From the NCBI GenBank assembly GCA_008330645.1, contig VLTN01000001.1, positions 434,001 to 498,000 of the forward strand: a stretch of DNA of 64,000 nucleotides, in the 5' to 3' direction. A program made the position numbers and the translations under genes. Positions 33,101 through 40,504 of the stretch are shown here, one piece after another. Within the stretch, counting starts at the first letter, position 1. Each line of letters opens with the position of its first letter. The notes under the pieces were generated by a model that did not search any database, was not told where the DNA came from, and saw only the letters and a program-made list of their open reading frames with translations. The DNA is from Cafeteria roenbergensis (taxonomy: Eukaryota; Sar; Bigyra; Bicosoecida; Cafeteriaceae).

Positions 33101-36088
33101 GGAACCATGATGGACATTTGCGGTCGCAGAGGTGTCGTCAAATGCTGGCGCTGAGAGGCGCGTCAGCGCTTCCCCGGGTCGGATGCATACCACTCTGTCA
33201 GATGGCAACTCGAGGGAGCGAATGTCGCGAACCAGCGGCCCAGAGAGCATTGGCGCAGCAGCCTCAGCAGAGGGCGGTCGCTGCTCCTGGCTTGACCCTG
33301 TTGAGGTGCTCCTCCGCTCTTCCAAGGCAGCGAGCGTGTCGGAGAGCGTAACGATCCACGCTGGTCTGACCAGCAACCCGGAAGCGCTAGCTATTGATGA
33401 TGCAAGTCCAAGGTAAGGAACCCCGCTCCGCAAGTCAAAGGTGGCAGAGAGCTCCGTTGGGGTCAGTGGTTGCGCGTGCGCTCCAAACTTCAACCGCAGC
33501 AGCAGAGGGAGCCTCAGCTTCCACCATGCAACGGATGCCTCACCTCCTCCGAGCAGGCCGTTCAAGGCAAGCCGCGCTGCCTCGCTGACTGCAGTCTGGG
33601 CCCCCTGTACAGAGGTGGCATTCAGCCCTTCCGCTGCCTTCCGCATCGATTCACGGAGGCTCGCTTTTGCAGTTCGAACCACCATCGCCGAGAGCGCGAA
33701 GGCCCGAGCCCTGATTGCAAGTGCGATGCGGCCGGCCTGCCCGGCAGTGCCAACTTTGGCCGGGGCCGCAGCTGCAATTGCTGATCGAACCAACCCGATA
33801 TGCCGAACATTGACACCGTGCCTCTTTGCAACAGCCACGAGCTGGTCTGGCTGGACAAGCTGCACACCGTCGATCATTTCGTGCGCCGCTTGCGCAACCA
33901 AGTGCTCCGTCGTCACCCGCGTTGCCGTGGTTCCCCTCGCGTTGTGAGCCTGCGCGTCGTGCACCCCGAACCCAGTGAAGGCATCGGCCGACAGTGGGAA
34001 TGGGAACGCCATTACTGCCTCCGGCCGCATTACATGGGCCAAGTGCTGACCTTTCTCGCCGCTGACGAGCATGGCCCGCCCGAACACCTGCCTCCCTAGC
34101 AAAGCCGTCGCCATGGAATTAATTGATGTGCCAGGTGGGGCTGCTGAAGTCCGCGAAGCAGCGCCTTCGTTCCGCTGAGGGGTTGGTGAGTGCCCTTTCA
34201 CGCACCCATGTCGAGCAATAAGGCTCGCACCCTGAATCTGGTGCAACTCCACGGCTCCTCTGAGCAGCCGCTCGAGTTCAGCGATGGCGCTGGTTCGTGT
34301 CAAATCCACGCTCGAAACCAAGCTGGCCATGCGAGCCAGTCGCTCCGCTGGGCTTTGCTTCGCTGGCCCGGCGCCAGGCCGCAGCACCTCATCGTCGTCG
34401 TCGGCTGGCAGCAGAAAGCCAGTGATCGTGTGTCGAGGCGCCTCGGGTGGCAGCAACCTAGCTGCGTCAAGAAGGTAGGCATTTCCGTCGTGAGCTCGGT
34501 GGATTTCGACGTCTGCGCCGAAACTGACGGTTGCAAACTGGCTGCCGCGGCCAACGCGGTGCTCTCGCAAGTTGAGCGCAGCGCCTAGGTCTTGTGCCGC
34601 CCTATTCACCTCTGCGTCATCGTTGTGCACCGTCACGCCAGCGTCCGAACTGCCGTAGACCAACGTTCCAGCGGATACTGGAAGGCGTGCCGCAACGAGC
34701 ATGCGTAGTCCTGCGACATCAACCTGAACGGTTGGAGCGACTCGAATGGCTGGGTGGTGCGCCGCAAGAACGAGCCCCAAGTGCAGGCGCTCCAGTCCGG
34801 CTGTCTTCATTGCAAAAGCATCGCCGCCATACAATCCTGAGGAGTCGCGAGCCAGTTTGACAAAGAAGTCTCCCGACACGAACTTCTCTCCGCCCGCATG
34901 GCCTCCAACGTCGGCCTTCCGCCAGCGCCGAAGGCCAGGAGCCAGCCCGGCTTCTAAAGCAATGTCCATACCCATGGTGGAGCTGGAATTGGCGAAGCTA
35001 CAAAGTTCAGCACGCAGCCGCTTTAACCGCTCCAACCCCTCTGCAGCGGAGCGCGGCCGCAAATTGAGCGCGGCCTGGAACCTCGCGTTGAGGCCGATAG
35101 GTTGCTCGTCCGAGAGGGGGTCGCGTGATGGCCCACCTGCTGGCGTGCCTTCAAGTCCCGCTGCTGCTGAGAGAGCGGCGACAACAGGGGTGGGCGGACT
35201 TGCCTCAGAGGTGGCGTGCCTCAACTGCGGCCGCTCCGCTTCGTCCAGGACAGCCGCGTAGCCGCCTCCCGCCCCGGCAGCAGCGGGCTCCGTTGCGGCG
35301 GGCGCCGTGGCAGCGGGCTCGGCGACAACTGGCGCGACTGCCGGGTGCTCGTACTGCGGCCGCTCCGCTTCGTCCAGGACAGCTGCGTAGCCGCCTCCCG
35401 CCCCGGCAGCAGCGGGCTCCGTTGCGGCGGGCGCCGTGGCAGCGGGCTCGGCGACAACTGGCGCGACTGCCGGGTGCTCGTACTGCGGCCGCTCCGCTTC
35501 GTCCAGGACAGCCGCGTAGCCGCCTCCCGCGCCGGCAGCAGCGGGCTCCGTTGCGGCGGGCGCCGTGGCAGCGGGCTCGGCGACAACTGGCGCGACTGCC
35601 GGGTGCTCGTACTGCGGCCGCTCCGCTTCGTCCAGGACAGCCGCGTAGCCGCCTCCCGCGCCGGCAGCAGCGGGCTCCGTTGCGGCGGGCGCCGTGGCAG
35701 CGGGCTCGGCGACAACTGGCGCGACTGCCGGGTGCTCGTACTGCGGCTGGGCTTCGACAGCAGGCCCCACTTGCGGCTCGTTGCGCCATACCAAGGAGCT
35801 AGGTGAATCGGCAGGAGCGCTAGCGCGATGTTGTGCGGTTCCGTCGGAGGGCAGCCTCACCGCCCTGACATCGCGTGCCGGACCGCTGTTGTGTCCCGGA
35901 TGCTCGTCATCGCGACTGCGAACGCCCTTGGCAGGCAGAACTGCGGCCTCAAGGACACCGATTCGTGTTGCCAAGCTGGACAGCCTGTGTGAGACTTGCG
36001 ACTCAAGCGCCTGGACTGTTTGCGTCAGTGCTCGAAGGCTGCGCTCGATGCGTTCGAGGCGCGGGCTCTGGGAGTCCCCGAGAGCCAT
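27158..36088 (-). CDS. Giant CLU-domain / SPRY-like / TPR-like / RCC1-repeat fusion protein
   Basis: One uninterrupted exon encodes 2976 residues from the ATG at 36088 (MALGDSQSPRLERIERSLRA). The frame is open further upstream, but that part overlaps the ZIP gene in another frame. Residues 1-60 form a coiled coil. Four 43-residue repeats occupy about 115-290. The CLU domain spans about 330-765, with KLARDSSGLYGGDAFAMKTA, TLVYGSSDAGVTVHNDDAEV and NAYLLDAARLLPPE, close to CluA/CLUH, and RHGVNVRHIGLVRS closing it. A SPRY/concanavalin-like stretch lies near 1230-1375, then helical TPR-like repeats near 1405-1545 (AELAQNRPAAAEVAFRKALV). RCC1-type beta-propeller repeats span about 1665-2260 (GQLFTWGSCG, GLCFAWGRNSDSQLGLGHS, GQVYSWGNSVHG). 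A beta-sandwich-like segment follows (VVEVGWIAPHDTRHDFLCL). The C-terminus is novel, with a poly-Ala run. CLU proteins bind mRNAs for mitochondrial proteins and control mitochondrial distribution; RCC1 propellers often regulate GTPases. The combined role is unknown. Confidence 0.85.
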   Translation of the reverse strand: MALGDSQSPRLERIERSLRALTQTVQALESQVSHRLSSLATRIGVLEAAVLPAKGVRSRDDEHPGHNSGPARDVRAVRLPSDGTAQHRASAPADSPSSLVWRNEPQVGPAVEAQPQYEHPAVAPVVAEPAATAPAATEPAAAGAGGGYAAVLDEAERPQYEHPAVAPVVAEPAATAPAATEPAAAGAGGGYAAVLDEAERPQYEHPAVAPVVAEPAATAPAATEPAAAGAGGGYAAVLDEAERPQYEHPAVAPVVAEPAATAPAATEPAAAGAGGGYAAVLDEAERPQLRHATSEASPPTPVVAALSAAAGLEGTPAGGPSRDPLSDEQPIGLNARFQAALNLRPRSAAEGLERLKRLRAELCSFANSSSTMGMDIALEAGLAPGLRRWRKADVGGHAGGEKFVSGDFFVKLARDSSGLYGGDAFAMKTAGLERLHLGLVLAAHHPAIRVAPTVQVDVAGLRMLVAARLPVSAGTLVYGSSDAGVTVHNDDAEVNRAAQDLGAALNLREHRVGRGSQFATVSFGADVEIHRAHDGNAYLLDAARLLPPEAPRHTITGFLLPADDDDEVLRPGAGPAKQSPAERLARMASLVSSVDLTRTSAIAELERLLRGAVELHQIQGASLIARHGCVKGHSPTPQRNEGAASRTSAAPPGTSINSMATALLGRQVFGRAMLVSGEKGQHLAHVMRPEAVMAFPFPLSADAFTGFGVHDAQAHNARGTTATRVTTEHLVAQAAHEMIDGVQLVQPDQLVAVAKRHGVNVRHIGLVRSAIAAAAPAKVGTAGQAGRIALAIRARAFALSAMVVRTAKASLRESMRKAAEGLNATSVQGAQTAVSEAARLALNGLLGGGEASVAWWKLRLPLLLRLKFGAHAQPLTPTELSATFDLRSGVPYLGLASSIASASGLLVRPAWIVTLSDTLAALEERRSTSTGSSQEQRPPSAEAAAPMLSGPLVRDIRSLELPSDRVVCIRPGEALTRLSAPAFDDTSATANVHHGSQHDAETLMSRFGIHYGLSEWSDGTGRHDILGARGFPRASWGGSSLGRHLLEDARGMAAHDHSPSAASADVKTQLQAFEDWDLRGTEPLASSDIECIDTRITSILKDEQVMSAIKIACATPGARQGARGGSSRVLAFDPLLSAGKCSVSTCGRRMSVFRPDGSSLPPDVSLCAVATIRDVQRTESGLATESSATGTSPAAAVASAAAADLMSWPAQPSSGAEPVKATCSADEGQPDDDSPGVLLVEFRCHGARNGLFFGMAETPLSVPGWTDRPPSGLVGVKLLHSKAVVVAGPNGRVSNAVAQDVPEGPFTVSLLVSCRSRSLRITLATGPVVHLDATVSGISAVGLHPAVVVSGVGLFAVEVVELKGWHSHGITKSLSTPPHPTPSAPDWGWSPDVAQASILSSLGADPTSVESLVFSLAEAATLAQTMGEIFGCGSEEHLSATVDLCDLLVSASRFEEAVATLTSALEMRAAGANRDVVAPASTLVAALSVLGNAELAQNRPAAAEVAFRKALVLTLLASGGTSPNPHPSSISILNSMCIALLRQQRQAHATALASAALHLWTGNPLTAPVLASEGSDAIASAFRGNELAFWQIVAENRPDIVAHAARDMTIGPGLHSDVSLGRATSIGAWARAIRTPEHLHLRASAPLSRLLDWREADREHLAMVLRRQNLVPRLPGSEFEGQLFTWGSCGIETRLAFHDGEPDSVDWAAHGRSDLAALGYGRTTPRVRLLGPAQPLEVPSMVRAPDLSQTLASRESESAHEHHSPLCAAATASSGPALRHESSLAASASSTGSLLRATSSAGSGHDADVESETISQLGVSEQACFAVTSFGRVLSWPAKHTSRVPLSRLAQADTGTSPAGAPACEVSALAGRHVRVLACGKSHCLFASAEGRVMSSGDGSEGALGLGGRVTCGPPKVVPGLQRVHVSEVFAGEHTSFAIAAGGLCFAWGRNSDSQLGLGHSLGVLSPERVPLSGPVVKIAPAPAWTVALTSDGVLLFSGRQHFRSGPRERAAPRQVSCFCALGSLSNAGSQHTDSDGEVDSSNSSRVSAESQAVLSFVATDGSAESSPPSSAVRAAYALAGASHQQFCPDVTTRFVDVACNSSGVCAISAAGQLFSMGETEAVACGPEPSRPMNSMCPVDAVLGDDGLPVRFVSVFAGLDVASFSAISERGQVYSWGNSVHGCTPATVELASAARTRPSPPLGALRSQLRLRPVLVEATRHCAVRSVSASGSAPTSIFILTGHPVRRMPADVAWTANVPFERVPRELPSPWARLTVSDPETGLFASSSSANSPPLALVSGQVVEVGWIAPHDTRHDFLCLCNSDGLVLQATKLPSDCPGGRARLFLPFRVGPIDIWLAMSVGVVPKDIRRAAARVCVRAELVAGEGDRAAARIEAPEAVATQLPFESRECEHATVSLRVPLGGPESNTARAVSQLTSGLVRDCSASPTASADLICRYPFGPHQCQPTSDWGSQERLLVGQHGRAESGADESAAQELLRTLQAACKKPSQSEEMNFLSEVTPLSSAAAAAWLQHMELPHSEVAPRHSTPGPLSSQIAAPAVAATFAAAESRACATVRLEFDGGGGRRDDVHGLLRSVVACPSLSSSNCSDPDVVLVAATRPTWRFACAGQLTIPAISRPGQFLPVDNGTDGISFSGGLVGVAIKYDPGAGQELGSRLADCQTMPLASGTDSHAIAGCTPLSMSSEFPFMPGSVVSREADDELCRSLEGADSGLVALWIAATSPFCPLGAICGTQGMAAWSSMLASVSSLDRPPADEGASRSELDDQLASLLAVASRSWQRKDLATWNESARALFLLLRFPDSTQAVRLVLFARKPSPSMTAAPEGAAAAAAAAAAAATAAAAAAPLPSVDDIQPLIALWSSGVFTLRRRLPAPKPSAGVGLAPGDAGEATAGEDLTATSGPAHESALFNALEAYQRMYERKGLAEGMIATTLVQVEKSLKSLPIMSLRACTDAVNKS
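27501..27558. repeat. GCG/GCA trinucleotide run encoding poly-Ala
   Basis: An almost pure GCN triplet run lies inside the C-terminal part of the CLU-RCC1 gene. In the minus coding frame it gives about 19 alanines with one threonine. Such tracts are length-polymorphic. Confidence 0.9.
35225..35740. repeat. Four 129-bp tandem repeats inside the CLU-RCC1 gene
   Basis: The marker ctgcggccgctccgc starts at 35225, 35354, 35483 and 35612; a partial fifth begins at 35741. This gives an exact 129-bp (43-codon) period. Copies differ by only a few bases. The encoded unit contains EHPAVAPVVAEPAATAP and GGGYAAVLDEAERPQ. Confidence 0.97.
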
Positions 36089-36237
36089 GGCGGAATTGAC
36101 CCCCCTTGCCCCGGTAGCGGCAGCCTCGTAGTGGCCGCGATACCGCAACTGCCTTGGGGACACGGGGCGCTGCTGGGACGTCGGAGAGGCAGTGCGCGAT
36201 GGCTGCGTGCACAAGCTGCGCTGGCAGAGCGGGAAAA

Positions 36238-37637
36238 TCAGAGGTTCGAGCCTCCCAATGCGTACCCCACGGCGGCAAAAGCGCAAACACCAGTCAGGAA
36301 GGCGGCCCATCGCCATGCAACGCTCAACTCGTTGCGACCCGGCTGCACTTGTAGTGCTGGGAGTAGAATTTCTACCAGCGACACAAAAATGAATGTTCCA
36401 GCAGCCAGGCCCACGGCAACCACGTCCACCCACGGGCTGGCAATGACGGAGTTCATGACCACGCCCAAAACAATCCCCACTGGGGTTGCCAGCCCGAAAA
36501 TCATTATCGCGGGAGCAGCTTTCCAGCAAGTTACGCCGGCACACTTGAACAGCTGTCCCAGAGCGAAGCCAGCAAAGCCCTTGTGCGCCACAACAGCGAC
36601 GACGATGCCGATCGACGAGGCAACTTCTCGCTGGACCCCAATGCCGATGCCCTCCAGGAGCGAGTGCAGTCCCAGAGTCGCAGACAGTAGAATGGCCGCC
36701 CCTGTGTTGGGTCCTGCCATCGAATGCCCATGGCTGTGCACCAGTGCCCGCTGCCGGGGAAGCACTCCGCCTGCAGCCGCCGCATGACACTCCAACGACT
36801 CGGCTCCATCGCCCACAACAGGAGGACGAAGCGCATGCGTCTCGTCAGCTGCACCACGTACGCCCACCTCGTCGCAGAGCTCCTCGCACATGCTCGACGC
36901 GCCGTCCGCTCCGTGGAGGGAATCCAGCTCACCATCCTCAGTGTCTCCCTCTGCACTGGCCTCGGCGGCCGAGCCGACGCTGTTCATGCGGCTGCCAGCG
37001 GCCGACGATTCTGATTCAGGCTCGGCTGTGGGGAGTCGCAGCGCAGCAGGAGATGTGGTTCGAGCGCAGCACGCGTCAACGTCAATCTGCTCAATTGCAG
37101 CAGGGATGAGCAGCCCAAGAGCGACGAAGATGTACGGTGTCGGGAGGCCTTGGATGTGAAGCAGCGTTGCTGCCAGAACCAGGTCCGGCAGCAAATGCAA
37201 GACCCCAGCTCCGAAAAGAACCCCGCCTGCAGCGATCGAGCACCGCAGGAGAGCGACAGTGACACTGGCGACATGCAAGCACCCAAGACGCCGGAGGGAA
37301 CCTCGGATCAAGAGTGTGCGCAACGAGCGTGAGGCGCCAAGGCGGCCAGCACAGCTGAATGTTGCCCCCGCCTGCTTGCCCCCCCCCCCCCCCCCCCGGG
37401 TCCAGCCCCAGCGGCTCCCTCATGTCGCGATCGAATAATTCCCCACATCCACAGGCGCGAGGAACAGGGCCACGCACCAGCCAAACAATTGAGGGCGATT
37501 TCCCACCACTTGCGGTCTGCGCCAGCCACTCCCCCAGTTGACGACGGCAACACGAAGGGAAGGAATCCACCACCGAGGCCAAGTACCAAAATCAAAACCG
37601 CCCCGGCCCCGATCGTCCACTCCACCTCAGACCCCAT
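36238..37637 (-). CDS. ZIP-family (SLC39) zinc/metal transporter
   Basis: Two exons: 37637-37478 and 37226-36238, with a 251-bp intron (GTGCGT...CTGCAG). The product is 382 residues. Splicing restores LNCLAGGVLFGAGVLHLLPD, the classic ZIP helix 1-2/2 boundary. About eight transmembrane helices are visible. The central loop is acidic, then carries a His motif (HSHGHS). Helix 4 has LGLHSLLEGIGIGV and helix 5 has VAHKGFAGFALGQLF, supplying the H/E metal-site residues. The protein ends ALGGSNL at a TGA. Family members import Zn2+ or Fe2+ into the cytosol from outside or from organelles; the compartment cannot be told. The stop is only 149 bp from the start of the CLU-RCC1 gene on the same strand. 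The intron contains a C19 homopolymer at 37379-37397. Confidence 0.92.
37379..37397. repeat. C19 homopolymer in ZIP gene intron
   Basis: Nineteen consecutive C on the plus strand, immediately followed by GGG. It lies within the ZIP intron, where the transcript would read poly-G. The length is likely to be unreliable in the assembly. Confidence 0.95.
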
Positions 37638-37855
37638 GGGGAGGGGGGCTTGGCACGTTGCCGTGCAGTGCCAGTTGCGCTCGCGTCAGAGCAGAGCTCT
37701 GTGTTAAGATGTCTGTGACAAGCGCGGGCAATAAATGCGAGTCGTGGGCGTCACTGACTGTTGGCTCTCAGCATCGCGTTGGTTCCAATATGGTTCGCAT
37801 ACCTGGCACACGGCCCCACCACACTCAGAGCTCGCCGGCGCGAGCTTTCTGGCAT

Positions 37856-40321
37856 TCAAGCCCTGCGCAGCGCCGACCCACCCACTGCCAAATTCAGCTT
37901 TGGAAGACCCCCCCCTCCATCGGAGAGCGCCACGGAGGGCGTATGTATGCTTCTAATGGTGCGGCCCGCCCTTGGCGCTCGGCGGCTTGGCAACTCCAGC
38001 GGCCACCCTGCGTCGCCCGTGGCTTCCCGAGGCGACCTCAGTGGTGGCGTCTTCGCGCTGCCCACGACTTGCATGGTCGACATCCGGGTGGCAATGGCGG
38101 GAGGTTGAGCTGCTGCAGAAGCAAGAGTGCGGCTTGTGGCGCGTGTCCCATTTGCAGCTTGCCTTGGTGGCGCTCCGGATGCCAGCCTCCGGTCGGTCGA
38201 CGCTCTTGCCAGCGGCTCCGCCGCCCGTTCCCGGAGAAGCCTTGCAGACGAACACGGTTGTCCTTGCCCCGACCCAAAGGGTGATTGCAAACGGTTGGTT
38301 TCGGGACGGCCGGAAGCCGGAAGCATCGCGAGGCCGGAGAGGCACCTCCCAACAAGCTGCGGAAGCTCACCCGTTGGTTCTGTTCCTTTCCTTTTGGGCA
38401 TGGAGCGGCCGATGAGGCGCCCCCGGGCGGAGCTCTTGTCAGGCCGCACTCCGGCCCGGCCTCTTCCTCTCTGCCCGGTGGCACTGGGCGTGCGATGCCC
38501 CTGCCCCGCAAGGTGGAGGGGGTGTCCTGCGACACTTGGCGGCGCTGCAGGTGCGTCCTTGCAGAAACCAGCAGCTGTGGCGGGGACTCTCGGCTCGGAA
38601 CGCGCTGGCTTCGGCCGATGCAGCAGCCCTGGGAAAAGCAGGGCCCGCCAAGGCACACTCTCGCTGCGTCGACTCGCAACATGCCTGGCTTCGTCGACGA
38701 TGCCGGGGCTGGGATCAGGGGGTGCTGCTGCTTGGCATGCCGGACAAGCAAGGTCACGGGATGCCAACTGCCCTCGAAGGCACTCTTCGTGGACGCAGTG
38801 ACCACAGGGGAGGACCCGGCCCACCCTTGAAGGCGGCGCTGGCGCACTGGCCCCGGGCGCCGCCGCACCACCAGCTCGGCCACAGTGCCGAACGAGAGCA
38901 CTTGCAGTGCCTTCATCAAGCACAGGGATGAGGGTTGAGCACATTGCACACGGCAGTGGCTCGTCGCCCGCGCAGCAGTCAAAACCAGAGCAGAGGTGTT
39001 GCACGAGCGTGAGCGCGCCACCGTCCAGGGAGAGCAGCAGTTCGTAGTCACTTGGCGTGAGCTCCCTGCTCTGCAGCTCGAGCATCGCTGCGGCGCTCGC
39101 CGACGAAGCGGACGTGGCGCTTGCGCTGTGCGCCGGTCGGCGCGCGCGCAAAAAGGCCGACGCAGACCTGAGCCCCGCCAAGGCAGGCCCGCGCCGCTCT
39201 GCGACCTCCCAACCCGACCATGTGGTCAAATCGTCAGTACGTCCGGCTGGAAGACTTCCATGGCGACTAGCAAGACTTCGCCGCTGCCGACGACTCGCCT
39301 TCTTCCCGCCAGAAGCAACGTCGGCCGGTGCAAACGGCGTGTCCAGGTACGCCCGGAACGATGTGGGCAGCTGCGTGGCCGTGGCCCTGCATAGGAATAC
39401 ATGCTCCGGGTGGGCTCCCGCAAAGAAGCACTCCGAGCACAGGTCCAGCCCTCGAGAGTGAGATGCCGCTCGATGGCGGGCCGGCCCGCTTGCAGCTTTG
39501 GGGCATTGAAGGCAGCGGAACCGCCTCCCCACGATCGGGCCCCTGCCGCAGGATCCACAGCGGACTCCCCTGTGGACTGCCGGCGGGTGCCTCTTCAGGT
39601 GCTCTGCGGCATCCCTCCGCAGGCGTGATGGGTCGGCTTTGGTGCCCCAGTTTGCCCGACAGAGCGGGCAACTCACAGCATCCCCGGAAGCCTGCTTGTG
39701 CTCCGCCCACACTCTCATGCATCGATTATGTACCAGGTTGTAGCACTGCTCGCACCCCACGAGCGCGTCTTCTGGAGACATGGTGTCCATGCAGATCGGG
39801 CAGCTCTCGCCTGGCTCCAGCGCTCGACGACCGCTCGCCACACTGCCCTCGCCAAGACTCCTGGCATGAGGCGGCATGTCCCCTGATGATCCAGTTGCAC
39901 CACTTTCAGCCGGCGCACTCCTGCCTGGGCCCTGACCTCGAGCCGAGGCTGAAGCAAGCAACCTCTCGATTTCGGCGTCAGTGAATGACAGTTGCCACAG
40001 CAGGGGGTCCGTACTCGCCAGGCCCAGGACGCGGTGGAGCACAAACATGGAGTGCTTGCAACAGGCCTCTGCGGCGCGGTCTCCAGAGCAAAGGCTGCAC
40101 GTCAGCCGGTGTCCGAGGCTGACAACCGTTTTGACGCGCTCTTGCCCGGCCGCTGAGGGGCGAAGCTCGACCAATGTGAAGGAAGTTGCACCCCTCCGCC
40201 CCACGAGTAGCAGGTTTGCGGCAGTGGCTCCCTTGTCCTCCGACGAGAGCACCGAATCCAAGGCGCGTTCGGCTGAGGGGGGCATGGAATGCACCCACGG
40301 GCAGGCTCTCCCAGCCGCCAT
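37856..40321 (-). CDS. ZSWIM2: ZSWIM2-like E3 ubiquitin ligase (SWIM, RING, ZZ, RING)
   Basis: ATG at 40321 gives 821 residues; 40285 (MPPSAERALDSV) is an alternative, and an earlier exon is possible. A SWIM-type zinc finger lies at about 70-97 (LTCSLCSGDRAAEACCKH), followed by the family-typical LTxAEIERLL-like segment. RING 1 lies at about 170-223 (CPICMDTM, CEQCYNLVHNRC, CPLCRANW). A ZZ finger lies at about 254-307 (CGSCGRGPIVGRRFRCLQC, DLCSECF). RING 2 lies at about 457-530 (CAMCSTL, LPCGHCVHEECL, CPACQ). Between ZZ and RING 2 is an Arg/Ser-rich linker, and after RING 2 a 290-residue low-complexity tail. The order SWIM-RING-ZZ-RING is that of ZSWIM2, an E2-binding ligase of mammalian testis. 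The role here is presumably ubiquitin transfer; the substrate is unknown. Confidence 0.88.
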   Translation of the reverse strand: MAAGRACPWVHSMPPSAERALDSVLSSEDKGATAANLLLVGRRGATSFTLVELRPSAAGQERVKTVVSLGHRLTCSLCSGDRAAEACCKHSMFVLHRVLGLASTDPLLWQLSFTDAEIERLLASASARGQGPGRSAPAESGATGSSGDMPPHARSLGEGSVASGRRALEPGESCPICMDTMSPEDALVGCEQCYNLVHNRCMRVWAEHKQASGDAVSCPLCRANWGTKADPSRLRRDAAEHLKRHPPAVHRGVRCGSCGRGPIVGRRFRCLQCPKAASGPARHRAASHSRGLDLCSECFFAGAHPEHVFLCRATATQLPTSFRAYLDTPFAPADVASGGKKASRRQRRSLASRHGSLPAGRTDDLTTWSGWEVAERRGPALAGLRSASAFLRARRPAHSASATSASSASAAAMLELQSRELTPSDYELLLSLDGGALTLVQHLCSGFDCCAGDEPLPCAMCSTLIPVLDEGTASALVRHCGRAGGAAAPGASAPAPPSRVGRVLPCGHCVHEECLRGQLASRDLACPACQAAAPPDPSPGIVDEARHVASRRSESVPWRALLFPGLLHRPKPARSEPRVPATAAGFCKDAPAAPPSVAGHPLHLAGQGHRTPSATGQRGRGRAGVRPDKSSARGRLIGRSMPKRKGTEPTGELPQLVGRCLSGLAMLPASGRPETNRLQSPFGSGQGQPCSSARLLRERAAEPLARASTDRRLASGAPPRQAANGTRATSRTLASAAAQPPAIATRMSTMQVVGSAKTPPLRSPREATGDAGWPLELPSRRAPRAGRTIRSIHTPSVALSDGGGGLPKLNLAVGGSALRRA

Positions 40322-40504
40322 TTCGCCGCAGCCCAGCCCTCCCCCCCGCACTTCCGCGTGTGCAGGACACGCGCTTCTTTGTCAGGCCACTCCTCGGGTG
40401 CGCTGCCCTTGAAGCCAGCCACGCCCGCGCCGAGGAGCCGGCGCCGCGCTTGTGTGCGCAACTGCTGTGCCTCAAATATGAATCTCAACTCGCATGCCAG
40501 TTTG

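Noticed and set aside
34100-35200. Numerous antisense frames over the CLU-RCC1 gene, including Arg-rich products over the 129-bp repeats
   Set aside because: They mirror G/C-rich codons of the real minus-strand gene and have no domains.
36205-36255. tRNA-like boxes: ctggcagagcggg followed by aggttcgagcctccc
   Set aside because: The A-box and B-box resemblance is separated by only about 20 bases, too short for a tRNA. The sequence overlaps the 3' end of the ZIP coding region.
36089-36790. N-terminal extension of the CLU-RCC1 protein upstream of 36088
   Set aside because: The extension overlaps the conserved ZIP transporter coding sequence in another frame, starts with a non-ATG codon and its translation has no domain. 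The ATG at 36088 starts a clear coiled coil.
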